In this document: positions 15,960 through 26,074 of the stretch, piece after piece
Position numbering within the stretch: the first letter of the stretch is position 1
Layout of the letters: each line of letters starts with the position of its first letter
Assembly (NCBI RefSeq): GCF_017301635.1
Contig: NZ_CP071091.1
Coordinates: 8,362,501-8,426,500, forward strand
Direction of reading: 5' to 3'
DNA: 64,000 nucleotides
Origin: Myxococcus landrumus
GTDB taxonomy: Bacteria > Myxococcota > Myxococcia > Myxococcales > Myxococcaceae
Translations under genes and position numbers: made by a program
Notes under the pieces: generated by a model
The model's database searches: none
Told to the model about the DNA's origin: nothing
What the model saw: only the letters and a program-made list of their open reading frames with translations

Positions 15960-18152
15960 CTAATTCCCCGCCTTGCACTCCGCTGCCAGGACGTTGGCCT
16001 GAGTGGGGAATCGTTCCGCCAGCGTACGCTTCAGCTCCGCGACGGCCGTGGTGTTGCCGCCATGGGCGTGGAGCTGACAGCGCGCGGCCAGGGCCCTGGG
16101 GTCCTCCGGGGCCAGCTTGTCCGCCTCCAGGTAGGCCCGCTCGGCGCCCGCGCTGTCTCCCTGTCGGAAGAGGACAGCCCCCAGGTAGTAGTGCGCGACG
16201 GCCAGCCGGCCATCCTTGCGCAGCGCGCGCTTGAGGAGGGCGGCGGCCTCGTCCACGCGCTCCTGGCGGAAGCGCACGAAGCCGAGCTCGGCCAGGCTGG
16301 CCGCGTCGTCGTGCTCGCGCGTCCAGGCCGAGAGCACCGTGGCGGCTTCGTCCAGCCGGCCACTGCGCGACAGCAGGAGGCCGTAGCGAGGCGCCACCCG
16401 CGAGGAGCCCGGCTGCTGGGCATGGGCCTTCGCCAGCGCGGCCACGGCGCCGGACAGGTCGCCCTGCCGCTCGCGCAGGTCCGCCAGCATCAGCGAGGGG
16501 CGCAGGTCCTTGGGGGCCAGCGCCAGGGCCTCGTCGAGCGCGCGCTCCGCCCGCTTGCCCCGGTTCAGCTCCGTCGCGGCCCGGGCCACGAGCAGGTGGG
16601 CCTCCAGGTTCTTGGGGAAGCGCGCGGCGAAGGTCTCCGCCAGCTCCACGGCGCGCGGGAAGGCGCCGGCGTCCATCAGGAGGGCCGCGGCACGGGAGAG
16701 CTCCTCGGCGGTGGCGCGCGAGTCGGTCTCCAGGCCGGACAGCAGCGTCACCTTCGCGGCGGCGGTGTCGGCCGACTGGGCCTGCGTCAGTCGCTCGGCG
16801 GGGGAGGCCCCCGGGCGCGTGAAGTGCCACGCCGCGCCCGCGCCCAGCGCGCCGAGTCCGAGCACCGTGAGCAGGATGCCGGCCAGTCGGGAGGCGCGGC
16901 CTCGGGCGGGGCCTCCCTCGCCGATGCCGGACACGTTTCGCGTGGGGGGCGTCGAGTCCGTGGACTGGGGGCGGACGTTCGCGGGCGCCGTGCCCGAGGT
17001 GTGGTCACGGGCCGTGGCGCTGGGAGGCACGCCCTTCGGGGCTCCGGTGGACGGGGCCGCGCCCGCGTCGGGAAGCATGATGTGGGACCACGCGGCGGGG
17101 ACCGTCATCGCGTCGTGGGGCGCGGCGTTGGGGTCGAAGCGGCGAGGGCCTGGAGGGGTTCCGCCGTGAGAAGGGTCCGCCATGCGAGCGCGGCGCAGGG
17201 CCTGGCGCTTGGGGTCGCGGTCGGGAGGAAAGAGGGTGTCCACGTACGCGGCGACTTCTTCGCCGGTGGCGACTTCCGCGGGGCCGCCGATGGCCTCGAT
17301 GGCGTCGATGAAGGACTCGAGGCTGTCGAAGCGCGCGGCGGGGTCTCGCTGGAGCGCGGTGAGGCAGACGAGCTCCAGCCCGGCGGGGACGGAGGGGTCG
17401 AAGGCGGTGGGGGGACGGGCGCGGCCCTCGGCGATGCGGCCGAGGACCTCCTCGGCGGTCATCCCGGTGAAGGGTCTGCGGCCGCAGAGCTGCTCGTACA
17501 GCATGACGCCCGCGGCGAAGAGGTCCGCGCGGTGGTCCACCGGCTTGCCGGCGATCATCTCCGGCGACATGTAGAAGAACTTGCCCTTGAGGACACCGGG
17601 CTCGGTGCCGGCGCCCAGCGTCTCCGCCTTGGCGATGCCGAAGTCGATGACCTTCACCGCGCCGTTGACGCCGACGTGGATGTTGTCCGGCGTGAAGTCG
17701 CGGTGGACGATGCGAAGCGGGCGGCCCGATTCATCGACGGCGCGGTGGGCCGCGTCGAGTCCCCGGCACGCATCCACGAGCACGCGCAGGGTGATGCCCA
17801 GGGGCACGCGCTGGCCTCGCTCGGCGGCCTCCTGACGGAGCTCCGCGAACGAGCGTCCCTCGAGCAGCTCCATGGCGATGAAGGGCTCGGTGCCCTCCAT
17901 GCCCAGCTCGAGGATGGCGACGACGTTGGGGTGCCGCACCTGCGCGGTGATGCGGGCCTCGTTGAGGAACATCTGGACGACGCGCCGGTCCGAGGCCAGG
18001 TGCGGCATCAAGCGCTTCACGGCGACGGCGGGGCCTCGCTGGCCGTCATCCTCGAAGCGACGGCCCAGGTACACCTCCGCCATGCCGCCCGTCGCGATAC
18101 GCGCGGACAGCCGATAGCGGCCGACCCAGTACGTGTTTGGACCCGACTCCAA
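15960..18152 (-). CDS. Ser/Thr protein kinase with membrane span and TPR domain
   Basis: 730 residues. An N-terminal Hanks kinase domain (about 12-285) has A-T-G-G-M-A-E-V-Y, A-V-K-R, H-R-D-F-T-P-D-N (Phe-Thr in place of the usual Leu-Lys) and I-D-F-G. A Pro/Thr-rich linker at 300-400 is followed by one span near 415-435 (L-A-G-I-L-L-T-V-L-G-L-G-A-L-G-A-G). The remaining 290 residues are outside TPR repeats with the A-x-Y-x-L-G/A-x-x-L pattern. The layout kinase-span-TPR is typical of myxobacterial membrane kinases that use TPRs as protein-binding sensors. The T in place of catalytic-loop K is unusual, though the HRD Asp and Asn are kept. Confidence 0.88.
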   Translation of the reverse strand: MESGPNTYWVGRYRLSARIATGGMAEVYLGRRFEDDGQRGPAVAVKRLMPHLASDRRVVQMFLNEARITAQVRHPNVVAILELGMEGTEPFIAMELLEGRSFAELRQEAAERGQRVPLGITLRVLVDACRGLDAAHRAVDESGRPLRIVHRDFTPDNIHVGVNGAVKVIDFGIAKAETLGAGTEPGVLKGKFFYMSPEMIAGKPVDHRADLFAAGVMLYEQLCGRRPFTGMTAEEVLGRIAEGRARPPTAFDPSVPAGLELVCLTALQRDPAARFDSLESFIDAIEAIGGPAEVATGEEVAAYVDTLFPPDRDPKRQALRRARMADPSHGGTPPGPRRFDPNAAPHDAMTVPAAWSHIMLPDAGAAPSTGAPKGVPPSATARDHTSGTAPANVRPQSTDSTPPTRNVSGIGEGGPARGRASRLAGILLTVLGLGALGAGAAWHFTRPGASPAERLTQAQSADTAAAKVTLLSGLETDSRATAEELSRAAALLMDAGAFPRAVELAETFAARFPKNLEAHLLVARAATELNRGKRAERALDEALALAPKDLRPSLMLADLRERQGDLSGAVAALAKAHAQQPGSSRVAPRYGLLLSRSGRLDEAATVLSAWTREHDDAASLAELGFVRFRQERVDEAAALLKRALRKDGRLAVAHYYLGAVLFRQGDSAGAERAYLEADKLAPEDPRALAARCQLHAHGGNTTAVAELKRTLAERFPTQANVLAAECKAGN

Positions 18153-18682
18153 GATGGACGCAGTCTATGTGTAGAGCCCGCCCATGCGCCCCCTCAGAAG
18201 TTCGAGGGGGCACGCCTGCCCGGTCATGGACGGGGTTCGGTTTTCCACCACGGCGCCCCGTGGCCGATGGAAGGGCCGCGCGCTCCTTCACGCCGTGCCT
18301 GCATCTCCGATTCGAGCGGCCTTCGTGTCTCCAGGCATGAAGCGAGCTGTATCGCGGGCGACGCACCGGGCGGTTCCGGGTGAGTCGCCGCGAACGGCCG
18401 ATCATCCCGGTGCCGCGAGGGACTTCATGGCGCTGTGCTGTCGCGAGCGGGGGGCTCGTGCTCGGGCCCGCACGCGGGGAGGCCGTGAGGGGATGGTGGA
18501 TGAAGTGCGCCGGGGTGAGTTCGACCCCGCGACATTCCGTCGTGAGGCGCCTTCATCGCGCATGGTGCGATGAATCCTACGCAGGGTACGTGACGCATCT
18601 GCACGCTCGCGCGATGCGGTGGGGGCGGTGTTAACTTCGCGAGTCGCAGACCCGCCACGCGCTTCGTTCTTCGTTCGGAGGG
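18153..18682. other. Gene-free 530-bp interval between divergent genes
   Basis: It separates the kinase-TPR gene from the amidohydrolase gene. I see no convincing coding region: open frames here are Arg/Pro-rich with no ribosome site or family similarity. There is no long repeat or terminator. It should hold both promoters, but no clear -35/-10 pair stands out. Confidence 0.5.
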
Positions 18683-19969
18683 ATGTTGGGCACCGTCCTC
18701 AAGGGTGGTTACGTCGTCGAGCTGGAGCCCGCGGTGGTGGAGCGCGTGGACTTGCGCATCGAAGGGGAGCGCATCGTCGCGCGCGGCCCCGACTTGGAGA
18801 CCACCCCGGACGACGAGGTGGTGGCGCTGTCCGGCAAGCTCGTCTTCCCGGGCCTGGTCAGCGCGCATCACCGCCTGCACGCCATCCTGGCGCGCGGCAT
18901 GCCGAACGTGGTGCGGGAGACCTACCAGGACACGCTGGAGAAGGGCCTCTGGCCCTACGAGGACGCGCTGGACCTGGACGCGGTCCAGGTGGCGGGCTGT
19001 GCCGGAGGGCTGGAAGCGCTTCAGTGTGGCACCACCACGGTGTGCAACCTGCACTCCTCGCCGAAGGCCGTGTCGGGCTCGCTGGTCCGCCTGGCCCGAG
19101 GACTCCACGAGGTGGGCGTGCGCGGCGTGCTCGCCTACGCGGTGTCGGACCGCTCCGGCGCGGTGGTGCGTGAGGAGGGGCTCGAGGAGACGGTGGGCTT
19201 CGCGCAGAAGGCGCAGGGGCGCTTCCGGGGACAGGTGGGCGCGGGGCCCGGCTTCACGCTGGGGCCGGACGCGCTGCAAGGGCTGGTCGAGGCGCTCAAG
19301 GCGACCCACTCCGGCATGCACCTGCCGCTCGCGGAGGACCCGCTCGATGAGCGGCTCTCCACCGAACGCCATGGCGCCTCGCCCGTGTCGCGGCTCCTGG
19401 AGCTGGGCCTGCTGTCGCCCAAGTGCCAGTTGGCGCACGTGGGGCACCTGGACTGGGCGGAGCTGGCGCAGGTGATTGCCACCGGGGCGTGGATGGTCCA
19501 CACGCCGCGCGCCAACCAGGGGCTGGAGGTGGGCTACGCACCGGCGCTGAAGTTCGGCGCGCGCGCCACGCTGGGCGCGGATGGCGTGTCCGCGGACCTC
19601 TTCGCGGAGGCCCAGGCGGCGTACCTGCGCTCGCGCGAGGCGGGGCAGCCCATCGACGTGCTTCGTTATCTGGCCAACGGTCATCGCATGGTGTCCCAGC
19701 ACTTCGGGATGCCGGTGGGGCCCATGCGCGAGGGCGCGCTCGCGGACCTGCTGGTGCTCGACTACCTGCCGGCCACGCCGCTCACCGGGGAGAACCTGGC
19801 GTGGCACGTGGTGTTCGGCCTGGGCAGCCGGCACGTGGAGGCGGTGATGGTGGATGGTGTGTGGCGCATGTGGGCACGCCGGCCGCTGTCGGTGAATCCT
19901 TCCGTGGTCTCCGAGCAGGCGCGCGAGGCCGCGTCCGCTGTGTGGGCCCGCATGGGCGAGGCGAGGTAG
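18683..19969 (+). CDS. SsnA-like amidohydrolase lacking two metal ligands
   Basis: 428 residues with the composite-barrel layout of SsnA/chlorohydrolase-type enzymes. Family landmarks include P-G-L-V-S-A-H, L-A-R-G-M, the V-H-T-P-R-A-N-Q-G-L-E-V-G-Y-A-P stretch (SsnA-like) and L-G-A-D-G with the catalytic Asp. Two of the usual metal ligands are changed: the H-x-H near residue 61 reads H-H-R, and the later H-x-x-E reads P-L-A-E near 215. The third His (A-H-V-G-H-L) and the Asp remain. The protein may have lost hydrolysis or use another metal arrangement. GGAGGG directly abuts the ATG, unusually close. The peroxiredoxin gene follows 54 bp downstream. Confidence 0.82.
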   Translation: MLGTVLKGGYVVELEPAVVERVDLRIEGERIVARGPDLETTPDDEVVALSGKLVFPGLVSAHHRLHAILARGMPNVVRETYQDTLEKGLWPYEDALDLDAVQVAGCAGGLEALQCGTTTVCNLHSSPKAVSGSLVRLARGLHEVGVRGVLAYAVSDRSGAVVREEGLEETVGFAQKAQGRFRGQVGAGPGFTLGPDALQGLVEALKATHSGMHLPLAEDPLDERLSTERHGASPVSRLLELGLLSPKCQLAHVGHLDWAELAQVIATGAWMVHTPRANQGLEVGYAPALKFGARATLGADGVSADLFAEAQAAYLRSREAGQPIDVLRYLANGHRMVSQHFGMPVGPMREGALADLLVLDYLPATPLTGENLAWHVVFGLGSRHVEAVMVDGVWRMWARRPLSVNPSVVSEQAREAASAVWARMGEAR

Positions 19970-20023
19970 GCCGCGTCAGGTGTTGCTTGCCTGTGCGGGA
20001 GGGGTTCCGCTCAAATCGGCGGC

Positions 20024-20602
20024 ATGCTCATTCCCCTCCTGCTCACAGGTCTGCTCAGCGGTGCCACGCCCAACGTCGGGGACACGGCCCCGGACTTCAC
20101 GGTGAAGGACACCGAGGGCAAGGTCTACATCCTGTCGGAGATGGTGAAGCAGGGCCCCGTCATCGTCGCCTTCTTCCCCAAGGCCTTCACGAGCGGCTGC
20201 ACCAAGGAGCTCAAGGCGTACACGGCCCGGCACACGGAGATTGAGAAGCTCCAGGGCCGGGTGCTGGCCTTCAGCACGGACGACGCGGAGACGCTCGCGC
20301 GCTTCAAGGCCGACCTGAAGGCGCCGTTCCCCTTCATCCCGGACCCCGAGGGCAAGGTCGTCGAGTCCTTCGACGTGAAGATGCCGGTCGCCACGATTTC
20401 CAAGCGCTACACGTTCGTCGTCGGCGAGGGCCGCAAGGTCCTCAAGGTGGACTCGGGCAGCGACGCCGTCGACCCCTCCAGCGCCATCACCTCGTGCAGC
20501 CAGGCCAAGCCCGCCTCGCCGTTCGCCGCGCCGGCCGCCACCGCGAAGGAGGCGCCGCCCGCCCCGAAGGCGCCCGCCGCCGAGGCGAAGTCCAAGCAGT
20601 AG
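20024..20602 (+). CDS. Exported 1-Cys peroxiredoxin (Bcp/AhpC-TSA type)
   Basis: 192 residues. A short signal-like N-terminus (L-I-P-L-L-L-T-G-L-L-S-G-A) precedes a thioredoxin-fold peroxiredoxin with F-F-P-K-A-F-T-S-G-C-T, where the Cys is peroxidatic. The Cys five residues on that serves as resolver in Bcp is absent, so it should act as a 1-Cys enzyme or borrow a thiol. A late Cys (T-S-C-S, near residue 158) is a remote alternative resolver. The tail of about 30 residues is Ala/Pro/Lys-rich and disordered. The role is reduction of peroxides in the envelope, inferred from the signal peptide. Confidence 0.8.
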   Translation: MLIPLLLTGLLSGATPNVGDTAPDFTVKDTEGKVYILSEMVKQGPVIVAFFPKAFTSGCTKELKAYTARHTEIEKLQGRVLAFSTDDAETLARFKADLKAPFPFIPDPEGKVVESFDVKMPVATISKRYTFVVGEGRKVLKVDSGSDAVDPSSAITSCSQAKPASPFAAPAATAKEAPPAPKAPAAEAKSKQ

Positions 20603-20616
20603 GCGTCACGTCGTCC

Positions 20617-20640
20617 CCCCCGCGTTCACCGACGCGGGGG
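20617..20640. terminator. Bidirectional hairpin between convergent genes
   Basis: A perfect 9-bp GC stem CCCCCGCGT/ACGCGGGGG (20617-20625 with 20632-20640) with a 6-nt loop follows the peroxiredoxin stop and overlaps the last codons of the acetyltransferase gene on the other strand. Confidence 0.6.
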
Positions 20641-21171
20641 CGCCAGGGCCATGGGGGGCCGTCCGCGGTTGTCGAACACCTGCGCGGGCGAGTCATCCAC
20701 GAGGGTGTCCTCGAACTGGCCCTGTGTGTACTCGCGGATGACCTTGCGCCAGAAGGACGTGGCCGCGTGGTTGGCGGGAAGCTGGGACACCTCCCACACG
20801 CCCTGGAAGCGCTCGAACACGGCGATGGCCGCGCGCCGCCCCAGGCCGTAGCCGCGCTCTGCGCGCAGGATGAAGAACTCGCTCATCCGGAAGTCGCGCC
20901 CCGGCGTCATGTACGGGAAGGGCGCCTGGGCCACGAAGGCGAACCCGACGGTGCGCTCCTCCCAGCGCAGGAGCAGCGGGTGGACCTCGGGAGAGGGCGA
21001 AAGCCACGTGCCCAGGGAGTTGGGCTCCCACTGCCCCTGTGCGTCCAGCCGGTAGCCGACCCCGAACTCGCTCAAGTCATGCAGGTAGAGCGGGTAGAGG
21101 TTGCGCAGCAGCGGATGCTCGGCTGGGGTTGCGCGGAGTAGCTCCAAGGACGCCTCCGGAAGCCCCAGCAT
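20626..21171 (-). CDS. GNAT-family acetyltransferase
   Basis: 181 residues. The GNAT fold is recognisable from the central strand G-F-A-F-V, the M-S-E-F-F-I-L strand and the acetyl-CoA loop R-G-Y-G-L-G-R-R-A (near 108-116, matching R/Q-x-x-G-x-G/A), then N-x-x-A-x-x-F-W-R-K-V-I. It starts at ATG with E-H-P-L-L-R-N-L-Y-P-L-Y-L-H-D-L, a beginning shared by many acetyltransferases of this type in myxobacteria. The substrate is unknown. It is convergent with the peroxiredoxin gene. Confidence 0.8.
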   Translation of the reverse strand: MLGLPEASLELLRATPAEHPLLRNLYPLYLHDLSEFGVGYRLDAQGQWEPNSLGTWLSPSPEVHPLLLRWEERTVGFAFVAQAPFPYMTPGRDFRMSEFFILRAERGYGLGRRAAIAVFERFQGVWEVSQLPANHAATSFWRKVIREYTQGQFEDTLVDDSPAQVFDNRGRPPMALAPPRR

Positions 21172-21249
21172 CGCGCATCACCTGCGCGACGACCAGGACG
21201 GCCACACCCCCTCATACGAGTGGGGTGGACACGACACCGGACCTTCTCG

Positions 21250-23355
21250 TCAGCGAGTGACTTCGGTCGCGCCGACGGGCGTGCTGCCTTGCGAGTGCTC
21301 CGTCGCATGCTGGGCGAAGAGGAATCTCCGCACGGCCACGCGGGTGAGCAGTCCCCGCGTGGCGATGCCCGAGGCCGCCGCGACGGGCAGCGCGTCCACG
21401 TCCTCCTGGTCCATGAGGCGCAGCGCGTGGGCCAGGTCGGCGTCGGGGGACAGCACCGGCAGCTTGCGCGCCAAATCACTGGCGACCAGCAGCGGGTACA
21501 TGGCCTCGTCGCTCCACACCTCGCGAAGCTGCTGCACCTGGATGAGGCCGTAGACCTCGCCGGAGGTGTCCAGCACCGGCAGCGCCCCCGTCTCGGACGT
21601 GAGCAGCAGGTCCGCCAGCGGGCGCACCGGCAGGCCCGCGGGCACGGGGGCCATGTGCTCCATCAGCGCGTGTACGGGCGTGGACTCCAGGAGGTCCGCG
21701 TCGCTGGGCACCTTGGGCGCCTTGCGCTCGATGAGGTAGTGGCAGAGCGCGGAGGCGATGGTGCACGTCACCATCAGCGGGAGGATGATGTCGTGGTTCC
21801 CGCTCAGCTCGTACATCATCATCATGCCTGTGAGCGGGCCGCGGTTGAGGGCCGCCACCGCGCCGCCCATGCCCACCAGCGCGTAGGCGCCGCTGGGCCC
21901 GGTGCTGGCCGGGAAGAAGTAGTGCACCAGCGTGCCGAACGCTCCACCCGCCATGGCGCCGATGACGGCCGCGGGGAAGAACGTTCCTCCCGAGCCCCCC
22001 GAGCCGATGGTGATGGCCGTGGCCACCAGCTTCAGCACGCAGGCGATGACGAGGAAGAAGAAGGGCAGTTTCCCCACCGCCGCCAGGTTGATGTAGTCGT
22101 GGCCGCTGCCCCACACGGTGGGGCTGACGAAGGCCAGCAGGCCCGCGCACAGTCCGCCCAGGCCCGCGCGGAACGGCAGCGGCTTCTGGCCCAGCCACGG
22201 TGACAGCGTCCCGCGGGTGCGCCCCTGGAAGAAGTGCTCCACGCCGTGCAGGAGCTTCACGAAGAGGAAGGCGAGCAGGCCACAGCCGATGCCCAGGCCC
22301 GCGTACGCCAGCACCTCCGAGCCGCTCACCAGCTCATACGGCACACGGCGCAGCATGGGGGCTTCGCCCAGCACGCCCTGGCTCACCAGGGTTCCCGCCA
22401 CGCTGGCCAGGATGATGGGCGAGAAGACGCGCAGCTCGAACTCGCGCAGGATGATTTCCATCGCGAACACGGCGCCGGCGATGGGGGCATTGAAGGACGC
22501 GGAGATGCCCGCGCCCGCGCCGCAGGCCAGGAGGATGGACAGCTCCTTGCGGCTGAAGCCCAGCACCCGGCCCACGGTGGAGGCGAACGCGGCGCCGCCA
22601 TAGACGATGGGGCCCTCGCGGCCCGCGGAGCCTCCGCTGCCGATGGTGATGGCGGACGCGACGAGCTTCAGGAGTCCCCGGTCCGCGGGCACCACGTTGG
22701 CGCCGCTCTTCACCGCTCGGACGACCTCCGGCACGCCGTGGCCATGCGTCTCCGGCCTGTCGCGCAACAGCCGGCCCACCGCGACGCCGCCCAGCGTGGG
22801 TGCCAGCAGCATCAGCCACCAGGGCAGGTAGGGAATCTCCTCCGACAAGGCATGCGAGTGGCCGAAGACGCTGTTGAGCGCCGCCAGCGCCACCAGCGGG
22901 TAGTAGAGCGACAGCGCGCCCAACGTCAGGAGGGCCAGCAGCCGCAGCCGCCGCTTCACTTCGTCCCGGGGCCCCCCAGGCTCGATGACCCGCGCCAGGA
23001 GCAGCGCGCCCAAGGACAGCGGGGCGCCGATGATGGCGTATTCCAGGTGCCACTTCGCGGAGGCGAACGCCTCCATCAGCGTGAGGAGCTGGCTGCGGCG
23101 CAGCGTGTGCGCCAGCTCCGCCGCGCCGAACGTCAGCCCCGTCACCAGGCCGATGAGGTTGGCGAAGATGCCCGCCGCCAGCCCGCTGTAGAGGCCCACC
23201 ACCGCCCCCGCCACCGGAAGCACAGAGGGGCCCGGCAGTCGCAGGCGGTTGGAGGCTTGAAGCGTCGCGTGGACGAAACGGCTCAGCGCCTCCCGAGCGC
23301 GGTCCATCACCGCTCGCTGGGGCCACACCCCAGTCGGAGGTTCATCGGCAATCAT
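21250..23355 (-). CDS. ClC-family chloride channel/transporter with CBS pair
   Basis: 701 residues from ATG 23355, which has GGGAG 5 nt upstream; a GTG at 23367 is the alternative. Ten or more membrane helices cover residues 40-470. Ion-path motifs are G-H-G-V-P (for GSGIP), G-R-E-G-P with the gating Glu, and G-S-G-G-S-G-G-T-F-F-P. The C-terminal 140 residues form two CBS domains, which in this family bind nucleotides and regulate gating. It should move chloride, possibly with proton exchange, across the inner membrane. It lies downstream of the anti-sigma gene on the same strand, with a 113-bp gap. Confidence 0.9.
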   Translation of the reverse strand: MIADEPPTGVWPQRAVMDRAREALSRFVHATLQASNRLRLPGPSVLPVAGAVVGLYSGLAAGIFANLIGLVTGLTFGAAELAHTLRRSQLLTLMEAFASAKWHLEYAIIGAPLSLGALLLARVIEPGGPRDEVKRRLRLLALLTLGALSLYYPLVALAALNSVFGHSHALSEEIPYLPWWLMLLAPTLGGVAVGRLLRDRPETHGHGVPEVVRAVKSGANVVPADRGLLKLVASAITIGSGGSAGREGPIVYGGAAFASTVGRVLGFSRKELSILLACGAGAGISASFNAPIAGAVFAMEIILREFELRVFSPIILASVAGTLVSQGVLGEAPMLRRVPYELVSGSEVLAYAGLGIGCGLLAFLFVKLLHGVEHFFQGRTRGTLSPWLGQKPLPFRAGLGGLCAGLLAFVSPTVWGSGHDYINLAAVGKLPFFFLVIACVLKLVATAITIGSGGSGGTFFPAAVIGAMAGGAFGTLVHYFFPASTGPSGAYALVGMGGAVAALNRGPLTGMMMMYELSGNHDIILPLMVTCTIASALCHYLIERKAPKVPSDADLLESTPVHALMEHMAPVPAGLPVRPLADLLLTSETGALPVLDTSGEVYGLIQVQQLREVWSDEAMYPLLVASDLARKLPVLSPDADLAHALRLMDQEDVDALPVAAASGIATRGLLTRVAVRRFLFAQHATEHSQGSTPVGATEVTR

Positions 23356-23468
23356 TGGAACTCCCACTAACCCAAGCCGGGCGCGGAAGCTTCAATGATG
23401 TGAGGAGCTTGTCGGGTCGGAGGCTCTCCTCGCGGGCGCGGGAGGAGGGCGCGGGGAGGCGCGGGCCT

Positions 23469-24281
23469 TCAGGGCGCGTAGCTGCGAGTGGGCAGCAGCC
23501 GGCGCAGCAGCACCGCGAGGCCGGAGAGCGCCAGCCAGGGCGTGATGTGGCCCAGGAGCAGGTGGGACGGGGAGCCCTCCGCGCAGCGCAGGTGCAGGAT
23601 GAGCAGGCTCACCGAGCTGGCGGCCAGGCCCGCGGCCAGCGCGCGCACGGGGTGGAAGGCGGAGCGGCACAGCAGCACGAGGGTGACGGCCAGCGGCACC
23701 GTCGTCACGGCCAGCTCCATGCCCACGCAACCCAGCACGCTCGCCAGTAGGGGCCGCGTCTGCTGCCCCGAGCCCGCGAGCACCACCCCGGCGCCCAGCC
23801 CCAGGGCCGCGATGCCCACGGCCCATCCGGGCACCGTCCTTCTCCGAGGGGTGAAGGCCAGGTACGCCCCCGCGCCCATCGCCGCGAGGATGAGGAGCGC
23901 CACGCCCGCCACCACGCCGGAGGACGCCAGGTTGCCCATCCACCCATCGTGGGTCAGCAGGGCGAACCCCACGCCCCCCGTCGCCGCGTGGACGCCGAGC
24001 AGCAGCAGCAGCTCGCTCCACCAGGGGCTCGCCTGAGGCTGCTTCGCCAGCGTCTCCAGCGCGAAGCTCCGCGCCACGGCCAGCGACGCCGCCGTCTGCC
24101 CGTCGTCGTCGCTCTGGGCGGACGCGTCCAGGCTCATGGTCGTGACGGACAGCGAGGCATGGAGCTGGTCGAAGCTCCCCGTCAGCACCTGGCAGTCCTC
24201 GCAGGACGCCACGTGCGACGTCAGCTCCTGGGGGAGCACGTCGCCCAGGCTGTCCATCACCCGTGAACATTCCGGGCTCAT
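23469..24281 (-). CDS. Membrane anti-sigma factor with zinc-finger N-terminus (NrsF/CarR-like)
   Basis: 270 residues. The N-terminus carries a ZAS-type zinc motif H-V-A-S-C-E-D-C (H23-x3-C27-x2-C30). From residue 85 there are six membrane spans. The C-terminal part, with L-H-L-R-C-A-E-G-S-x-x-H-L-L-L-G-H, matches the DUF1109/NrsF family, which holds ECF sigma factors at the membrane. The start overlaps the sigma gene's stop as ATGA, so the two are made in step. The fusion of a cytoplasmic zinc finger with an NrsF-type membrane body resembles the CarR design in Myxococcus, but I do not claim it is carR: no carS follows. Confidence 0.85.
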   Translation of the reverse strand: MSPECSRVMDSLGDVLPQELTSHVASCEDCQVLTGSFDQLHASLSVTTMSLDASAQSDDDGQTAASLAVARSFALETLAKQPQASPWWSELLLLLGVHAATGGVGFALLTHDGWMGNLASSGVVAGVALLILAAMGAGAYLAFTPRRRTVPGWAVGIAALGLGAGVVLAGSGQQTRPLLASVLGCVGMELAVTTVPLAVTLVLLCRSAFHPVRALAAGLAASSVSLLILHLRCAEGSPSHLLLGHITPWLALSGLAVLLRRLLPTRSYAP

Positions 24282-24886
24282 TCCGTCGTCTCCGTATGCA
24301 ACGTGGCGAGCAGCTCGCGAAGGCGCGCATAGCCCCGGTGGGCGCGGACCTTCACGGCGCTCTCGGTCAACCCCAGCGTATCGGCAATCTCCGCGAAGCC
24401 CATGCCCTCGAAGCGGTGCAGGAGGATGGGGATGCGCTGGCCCTCCGGCAGCATGTCCAGTGCCTGACGGACGGCGCGCTCCAGCCCCGCGTCGCGCGGG
24501 CCGGGGCTGTCGTCGGGGATGCTCACCGGCAGCTCGCCCTCGCTCGTCAGCTCCTCACCTCGGCGGCCTCGACGCTGGAAGTCCCGCGCCGCGTTGGTGG
24601 CGATGGCGTACAGCCACGGCTTGAAGCGCGAGCCCACCAGGAACCGGCCGCGGGAGCGCACCAGCGACATGAAGGTGAGCTGCACCAGGTCCTCGGCCGA
24701 GGCCACGCTGCCCGTCAGGCGGGTGAGGTATCCACGCACCTGTCGCGAGTGACGCTGGAACAGCACGTCGAACGCTGGAGCATGACCTTCGCAGAACCGC
24801 GCCATCAGCACCTCGTCGGAGTCCACGGCGCCAGGCGTGCGCGCCGAATCCGCATCGGTACGCACGGGCGCGGAGGCTGGTTTCAT
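24278..24886 (-). CDS. ECF sigma factor
   Basis: 202 residues from ATG 24886 (an upstream in-frame TTG at 24904 is the alternative). Sigma region 2 lies at about 25-95 (F-D-V-L-F-Q-R-H-S-R-Q-V, S-A-E-D-L-V-Q-L-T-F) and region 4 at about 135-190 (L-D-M-L-P-E-G-Q-R, F-A-E-I-A-D-T-L-G-L-T-E-S-A-V-K-V-R-x-H-R-G). It directs RNA polymerase to stress promoters when its anti-sigma partner, encoded in overlap downstream, releases it. Upstream on the same strand lie the delta-9 desaturase (77 bp) and an M50 intramembrane protease, so membrane state is a reasonable signal. That link is inference. Confidence 0.92.
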   Translation of the reverse strand: MKPASAPVRTDADSARTPGAVDSDEVLMARFCEGHAPAFDVLFQRHSRQVRGYLTRLTGSVASAEDLVQLTFMSLVRSRGRFLVGSRFKPWLYAIATNAARDFQRRGRRGEELTSEGELPVSIPDDSPGPRDAGLERAVRQALDMLPEGQRIPILLHRFEGMGFAEIADTLGLTESAVKVRAHRGYARLRELLATLHTETTE

Positions 24887-24963
24887 CGACGAGGGCGGTG
24901 CCAAGGCGGCGGCACTCTACCCGGTTGTCCCGGACCCACGAGGGATTCGAGACAGGCCCGCCG

Positions 24964-25973
<1,010 letters not shown>

Positions 25974-25992
<19 letters not shown>

Positions 25993-26063
25993 GAGGGCCT
26001 CGTGAGCTGAAGCGGGCGGCCCCGAAGAGAAGCCGCCTCACTTCGCATCAACACCCTCTCCTG
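25974..26063 (-). promoter_or_regulatory. 13-bp inverted repeat flanking the desaturase start (leader hairpin)
   Basis: The arm 26051-26063 lies in the leader just after the M50 stop codon; its exact complement, 25974-25986, is desaturase codons 3-7. On the transcript the two would pair over a 64-nt loop holding the TTG start. Confidence 0.5.
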
Positions 26064-26074
26064 TCATGCCTCTG

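Noticed and set aside
15192..18383. Another frame of over 1000 codons opposite the deacetylase and kinase-TPR genes
   Set aside because: Same GC-bias shadow; the opposite strand holds intact catalytic motifs.
18184..18573. Possible 129-residue gene in the kinase/amidohydrolase interval
   Set aside because: Arg/Pro/Ala noise without a ribosome site, and codon bias does not match real genes.
23469..24886. Naming the sigma/anti-sigma pair carQ-carR
   Set aside because: The domain design is similar, but no carS follows and sequence memory alone does not support identity.
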